DNA of 8,137 nucleotides from Chloroflexota bacterium (GTDB lineage: Bacteria; Chloroflexota; UBA6077; JACCZL01): the NCBI GenBank assembly GCA_013695975.1, contig JACCZL010000652.1, positions 1-8,137 of the forward strand. The letters are read 5' to 3'. The translations under genes were made by a program, and so were the position numbers. Every line of letters starts with the position of its first letter. Position 1 is the stretch's first letter. The notes under the pieces are model-generated. The model was not told where the DNA came from. It searched no databases and saw only the letters and a program-made list of their open reading frames with translations. Positions 6,592 through 8,137 of the stretch are shown in pieces.

Positions 6592-6596
6592 CCTCC
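6592..6596 (-). promoter_or_regulatory. Ribosome binding site selecting the AOR-family start
   Basis: GGAGG on the minus strand lies 5 nt before ATG 6586. The in-frame upstream candidates at 6604 and 6664 lack a comparable site, and the extra residues they would add do not look like the family N terminus. Confidence 0.75.
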
Positions 6597-6624
6597 AGAT
6601 CCATCAACTCGCGTTCCGAGCAGG

Positions 6625-6630
6625 AGTATA
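6625..6630 (-). promoter_or_regulatory. Possible -10 element for the AOR-SDR pair
   Basis: TATACT on the minus strand lies about 39 bp before the AOR start codon. There is no TG extension and no recognisable -35 at 17 bp, so this is a weak candidate. It is the only AT-rich hexamer of this quality in the 103-bp CorC-AOR gap. Confidence 0.22.
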
Positions 6631-6641
6631 CCCACCCGTGC

Positions 6642-6671
6642 AGGGGCAGGGCTTGTCTCCACACCCCGCCC
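6642..6671 (-). repeat. GC-rich hairpin repeat, copy B
   Basis: On the minus strand GGGCGGGG (6671-6664) and CCCTGCCC (6651-6644) form the same 8-bp, one-wobble stem as copy A near the window start. The loop here is 12 nt instead of 3, and the shared 10-mer CCCTGCCCCT is present (6651-6642). It lies between the stop of the CorC-type gene and the start of the AOR gene. The hairpin could fold in a read-through transcript and lower expression across the junction, but no T-tract follows it. Confidence 0.5.
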
Positions 6672-6689
6672 GTCCGTTACGTTCCCCGA

Positions 6690-8024
6690 TCAGGCGTCGG
6701 CGTCGACGCTCGATTGCTTCGGCTGAGCGCGCGGGATCAGCCGCAGGCTCGTGATCCGGACACCCTCGACCGCTTCGACCGCGAGCTGGTGGTCATTGAC
6801 CTCGACCACGTCGCCGGGCTGGGCGAGGCGGCCGAGGCGCTCGACCACGAGGCCGCCCACCGTATCGACGTCCTGGCTCTCCGCGATCGGGACTTCAAAC
6901 AGGTCGCTGAACTCGTCGACCCGTAGCCGCGGGGAGACGAGCGTCGTACCGTCTGGCTGCGGCTCGACGCCCTCCCGCTGGCGGTGGAACTCGTCCGGCA
7001 GGTTGCCGACGATCTCCTCGACCAGGTCCTCGACCGTGACCAGCCCGGCGGTGCCCCCGTACTCGTCGATCACGACCGCGAGGGTGGTCTCGGCTCGCTT
7101 GAACTCTGTCAGCAGCCGGTCGGCCGGCATGCTCTCCGGCACGAAGAGCGGCGGTCGGAGGACGCCTCGAAGGTCGAAGCCGGCATCCCCACGCCGAATC
7201 ATCCGCAGCAGATCCTTGAGGTGGGCAACCCCCACGATGTTGTCCAGCGTGCCCTCGAAGACCGGAAAGCGGGCGTGGGGACTCCCCTCTGCCAGGTCGA
7301 GCAGCTCGCCCAACCCCGCGTCGACTGGCAAAGCCTGCATCTCCGTGCGGGGGACCATGACCTGGCGCACCGCGAGCTGGGCGAAATCGAAGACGTTGCT
7401 CAGCAGGTCGCGCTCGGTGTCCTCGAGGACACCGGCCCGGTGGCTGGTTTGGATCAGCAGCTCGAGCTCGTCGGCGGTGATCGCGGCCTCGTGCGCGGCC
7501 CGTGGGCCGATTCGCAGGAGGCGCAGCGCCAGGTCCGTGGCTACGGTGAAGAGCGCGATGAACGGGCGAAACACGCGGAAGAACGTCTCGGTCGGGCCGA
7601 CAGTCAGCATCGCCGTTCGCTCAGCGTGCTGCAGGGCGACCATCTTCGGAACCTGCTCGCCGAGGACGATGTGCAGCATGGTGATGATCGCGAAGGAGAT
7701 GGCCACCGAGATGGAATGGAGGGCGGGCCCGTGAAACGCCTCGGGTAAGGCCAGGAAGAGTGGGTCGACGAGCTGGGCGATCGTGAGCTCGCCGATCCAG
7801 CCCAGGGCCAGCGAGGCCATCGTGATCCCGAGCTGGGCGGCCGAGATGAAGCGGTTCGGATTCTCCTTGGCCCGGAGGAGCATCTTGCCGAGGCGGCTGC
7901 CCGTCGCCGCCATCTGCTCGACCTGGCTCCGGCGCAAGCTGACCAGTGCGAACTCGGCGGCGACGAAGAACGCATTCGCGAAGACGAGGATCGCAACCGC
8001 CGCCAGCCGTATGAAGATGTCCAC
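6690..8024 (-). CDS. CNNM/CorC (HlyC/CorC) family membrane protein with CBS pair
   Basis: This 444-residue protein has the three-part layout of the bacterial CNNM/CorC family, implicated in magnesium and cobalt handling and often mislabelled hemolysin. The N-terminal DUF21/CNNM membrane domain covers about 1-195, with hydrophobic segments near 3-25, 62-93, 104-123 and 148-170 and the hallmarks ALVSLRRSQVEQ (26-37) and HIVLGEQVPKMVALQ (118-132). A cytoplasmic CBS pair follows. CBS1 is about 217-275 (VMVPRTEM, then ARFPVFEGTLDNIVGVAHLKDLL) and CBS2 about 283-341 (VIDEYGGTAGLVTVEDLVEE, 318-337). The C-terminal CorC_HlyC domain lies at about 355-432. In characterised relatives the CBS pair binds Mg-ATP and gates Mg2+ export; that role here is by homology only. 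The start is GTG at 8024, preceded by GGAGGA 10 nt upstream, and the protein begins directly with the first membrane segment. The length is typical and all domains are complete. It is upstream of the AOR gene on the same strand but separated by 103 bp and a hairpin. Confidence 0.93.
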   Translation of the reverse strand: MDIFIRLAAVAILVFANAFFVAAEFALVSLRRSQVEQMAATGSRLGKMLLRAKENPNRFISAAQLGITMASLALGWIGELTIAQLVDPLFLALPEAFHGPALHSISVAISFAIITMLHIVLGEQVPKMVALQHAERTAMLTVGPTETFFRVFRPFIALFTVATDLALRLLRIGPRAAHEAAITADELELLIQTSHRAGVLEDTERDLLSNVFDFAQLAVRQVMVPRTEMQALPVDAGLGELLDLAEGSPHARFPVFEGTLDNIVGVAHLKDLLRMIRRGDAGFDLRGVLRPPLFVPESMPADRLLTEFKRAETTLAVVIDEYGGTAGLVTVEDLVEEIVGNLPDEFHRQREGVEPQPDGTTLVSPRLRVDEFSDLFEVPIAESQDVDTVGGLVVERLGRLAQPGDVVEVNDHQLAVEAVEGVRITSLRLIPRAQPKQSSVDADA

Positions 8025-8049
8025 CAGGGCCCCGTCCTCCGCCGGCGCG

Positions 8050-8066
8050 CGGCAGCCTACCTGCCG
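8050..8066. other. Small hairpin in the leader of the CorC-type gene
   Basis: CGGCAG (8050-8055) and CTGCCG (8061-8066) form a 6-bp stem with a 5-nt loop, about 25 bp upstream of the GTG start. It would sit in the 5' leader if transcription begins farther right. I found no credible -35/-10 pair in 8025-8137; TACAAT on the minus strand (8099-8094) is only a lone -10-like hexamer. The sequence does not match a riboswitch class I recognise, including the known Mg2+ sensors. Confidence 0.25.
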
Positions 8067-8137
8067 GGTCCGCCAGACGTCAGGATAGCCTCAATTGTAC
8101 GCGCGCTCGGGATTGCCGTGGGACTCGCTCAGGCGTG

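Noticed and set aside
6587..6664. Longer AOR-family start adding 26 residues
   Set aside because: The extension overlaps a hairpin repeat and a candidate -10, and has no family similarity. ATG 6586 has a GGAGG at proper spacing.
4823..6754. 643-codon open frame on the plus strand opposite the AOR-family gene
   Set aside because: Its translation is a monotonous L/V/D/A/R-rich sequence with no motifs, and it is fully antisense to a clear family protein. Long antisense frames are common opposite GC-rich genes.
6751..7734. 327-codon plus-strand frame opposite the CorC-type gene
   Set aside because: It is Ser/Arg/Thr-rich low-complexity sequence typical of a frame shadow, and the opposite strand encodes a complete CNNM-CBS-CorC protein.
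8025..8137. Mg2+ riboswitch (M-box or ykoY-like) upstream of the CorC-type gene
   Set aside because: Only one 6-bp hairpin is visible, and 113 bases are too short and lack any recognisable conserved core.
1..8137. CRISPR array, transposase, tRNA or rRNA, phage or defence module
   Set aside because: I saw no regularly spaced direct repeats, no transposase or integrase reading frame, no tRNA-like or rRNA-like segment, and no nuclease/helicase or toxin-antitoxin pair.

Overview
This is a GC-rich, densely coding bacterial chromosome segment. It holds five protein genes with almost no spare sequence, no RNA genes, no transposase and no CRISPR array. The gene content (a UPF0182 giant membrane protein, an aldehyde:ferredoxin oxidoreductase (AOR) family enzyme, a CNNM/CorC-type protein), the GTG starts and the short GC-rich palindromic intergenic repeats suggest a Chloroflexota member, perhaps Thermomicrobia/Sphaerobacter-like. 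That placement is an inference from memory and is only moderately secure.

Layout. A leftward GNAT acetyltransferase (34-750) and a rightward UPF0182 membrane protein (929-3772) diverge from a 178-bp region. That region contains two candidate extended -10 promoters facing opposite ways, a perfect 9-bp inverted repeat spanning them, and two more hairpin-type inverted repeats. After a 48-bp convergent gap, three leftward genes follow; in transcription order they are a CNNM/CorC-type CBS-domain membrane protein (8024-6690), an AOR-family oxidoreductase (6586-4694) and an NAD-type short-chain dehydrogenase (4618-3821). The last two are 75 bp apart and probably co-transcribed. The CorC-type gene lies 103 bp upstream of the AOR gene, and that gap contains a hairpin repeat, so its link to the pair is weaker.

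How the genes may work together. The AOR-family enzyme and the SDR dehydrogenase look like a small redox module. The SDR would interconvert an alcohol or polyol and a carbonyl, and the tungsten/molybdenum-pterin enzyme would act on an aldehyde or related substrate. The substrate cannot be read from the sequence. The CorC-type and UPF0182 proteins are housekeeping-type envelope proteins with no evident link to the module.

The most notable point is that the AOR-family protein departs from the Pyrococcus furiosus AOR blueprint at several cofactor and active-site positions. The third cluster cysteine is replaced in a CxxCxxxHLH motif, the two pterin-contact arginines are absent, and the active-site histidine is absent. 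It keeps both DxxG(L/V)(D/C) pterin motifs and the distal cluster cysteine, so it looks like a member of a divergent AOR subfamily rather than a decayed gene. I see no clear novel defence, mobile or multi-gene system in this window.
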